From Gemmatimonadota bacterium (lineage in GTDB: Bacteria > JAAXHH01): a stretch of 7,170 bases of DNA. The stretch lies in contig JAPOOT010000244.1 of the NCBI GenBank assembly GCA_026713285.1, positions 1 through 7,170 on the forward strand, written 5' to 3'. Shown piece by piece: positions 6,659 to 7,170 of this stretch (position 1 is its first letter; the number at the start of each line of letters is the position of its first letter). Both the position numbers and the translations under genes were made by a program. A model generated the notes under the pieces. That model saw nothing but the letters and a program-made list of their open reading frames with translations, was not told the origin of the DNA and did not search any database.

Positions 6659-7170
6659 AGGCCATGATCCTCGCCGCGGGACTGGGCACCCGGTTGCGGC
6701 CGGTCACTGACGCCCGGCCCAAAGCCCTCGTGCCGGTGGCCGGCAGACCCATGATACACTGGGTGTTAGCACGGCTCGCCAGTCACGGCTTCACGGACAT
6801 CATCATCAATGCCCATCATTTCGCGGCGCAGATCGAAACCTTCGCGGCCGCGTACAAAAGTCCGGGCGCTCCACTGACTGTTTCCGTGGAGAAGGAGATC
6901 CTGGACACGGGCGGCGGGGTACGGGAGGCCGCGTGGTTCTTCGACCGCGAGGAGCCGTTCCTGGTGCATAACGTGGACGTGCTGACCGACCTGGATCTAC
7001 GTGGCCTGGCAGATGCCCATTCGGCCTCTGGGGCCCTGGTCACCCTGGCCGTGAAGAGAAGAAAGAGTTCGCGTCACCTCCTGTTCGATAGGGCGGGACG
7101 GCTGGGCGGCTGGCGTTCGGATGTTACGGGAGAGACGCGCACGGTCCGGCCGATGGAGGGGCCCGTCACC
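6655..7170 (+). CDS. murU: MurU-like sugar-1-phosphate nucleotidyltransferase (5' part)
   Basis: The enzyme transfers a nucleotidyl group to a sugar-1-phosphate; MurU homologues convert MurNAc-1-phosphate and UTP to UDP-MurNAc in peptidoglycan recycling. The 172 visible codons have no stop and run off the right edge, so the gene is incomplete here. The N-terminus MKAMILAAGLGTRLRPVT (1-18) is the nucleotide-binding signature of the NTP_transferase family, followed by PKALVPVAGRPMI (22-34) with the conserved lysine. Further on are ILDTGGGVREA (82-92) and FLVHNVDVLTDLDL (102-115), whose Asp107 would bind metal. The common NGD motif reads NVD here, as I recall for FCB-group relatives. The start is GTG at 6655, whose last two bases form part of the kinase stop codon (4-bp GTGA overlap). 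Pairing with an AmgK-like kinase favours MurU, but a GlcNAc-1-P or other hexose-1-P specificity remains possible. Confidence 0.85.
   Translation, partial: MKAMILAAGLGTRLRPVTDARPKALVPVAGRPMIHWVLARLASHGFTDIIINAHHFAAQIETFAAAYKSPGAPLTVSVEKEILDTGGGVREAAWFFDREEPFLVHNVDVLTDLDLRGLADAHSASGALVTLAVKRRKSSRHLLFDRAGRLGGWRSDVTGETRTVRPMEGPVT

Overview
This 7.17 kb window is a GC-rich bacterial segment with five protein-coding genes, all on the + strand. In order they are: the Hsp90 chaperone HtpG; an OppA-type peptide-binding lipoprotein; an exported phytase-esterase-like beta-propeller protein; an AmgK-like sugar kinase fused to a RapZ C-terminal domain; and the first 172 codons of a MurU-like sugar-1-phosphate nucleotidyltransferase that runs off the right edge. 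There are no tRNA or rRNA genes, no CRISPR array, and no transposase or phage genes. From memory of the families, the kinase-RapZ protein and the nucleotidyltransferase look most like homologues in Bacteroidota and other FCB-group phyla. Together with the high GC content this suggests an uncultured FCB-type bacterium (Latescibacterota- or Gemmatimonadota-like), but that placement is a low-confidence inference.

Positions 1-205 form a leader rather than a gene. A perfect TATAAT (20-25) is followed by nested inverted repeats (32-90, 109-149, 166-182) and a strong Shine-Dalgarno in front of htpG (206-2134). A 203-bp spacer rich in GGCACG repeats leads to the oppA-like gene. Its correct start is the ATG at 2338, which yields a lipoprotein signal; the in-frame upstream extension to 2167 is repeat DNA. 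The beta-propeller gene (3998-5035) overlaps the oppA stop by 11 bp and has a good Shine-Dalgarno, but an internal GTG at 4124 would give a more conventional signal peptide. A second repeat-rich spacer (5036-5179) precedes the kinase-RapZ gene (best start 5180). That gene is joined to the nucleotidyltransferase by a 4-bp GTGA stop/start overlap.

The functional centre is the last gene pair. AmgK and MurU homologues act in sequence in other bacteria to recycle peptidoglycan amino sugars: the kinase makes the 1-phosphate and the nucleotidyltransferase makes the UDP-sugar. Here the kinase carries the RapZ domain, which in enterobacteria senses glucosamine-6-phosphate. That suggests a salvage enzyme with a built-in amino-sugar sensor. 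The kinase also carries a recent-looking in-frame 42-bp tandem duplication. The three spacers between the first four genes each contain their own family of short direct repeats, unrelated to one another, which is the most unusual structural feature of the DNA itself.
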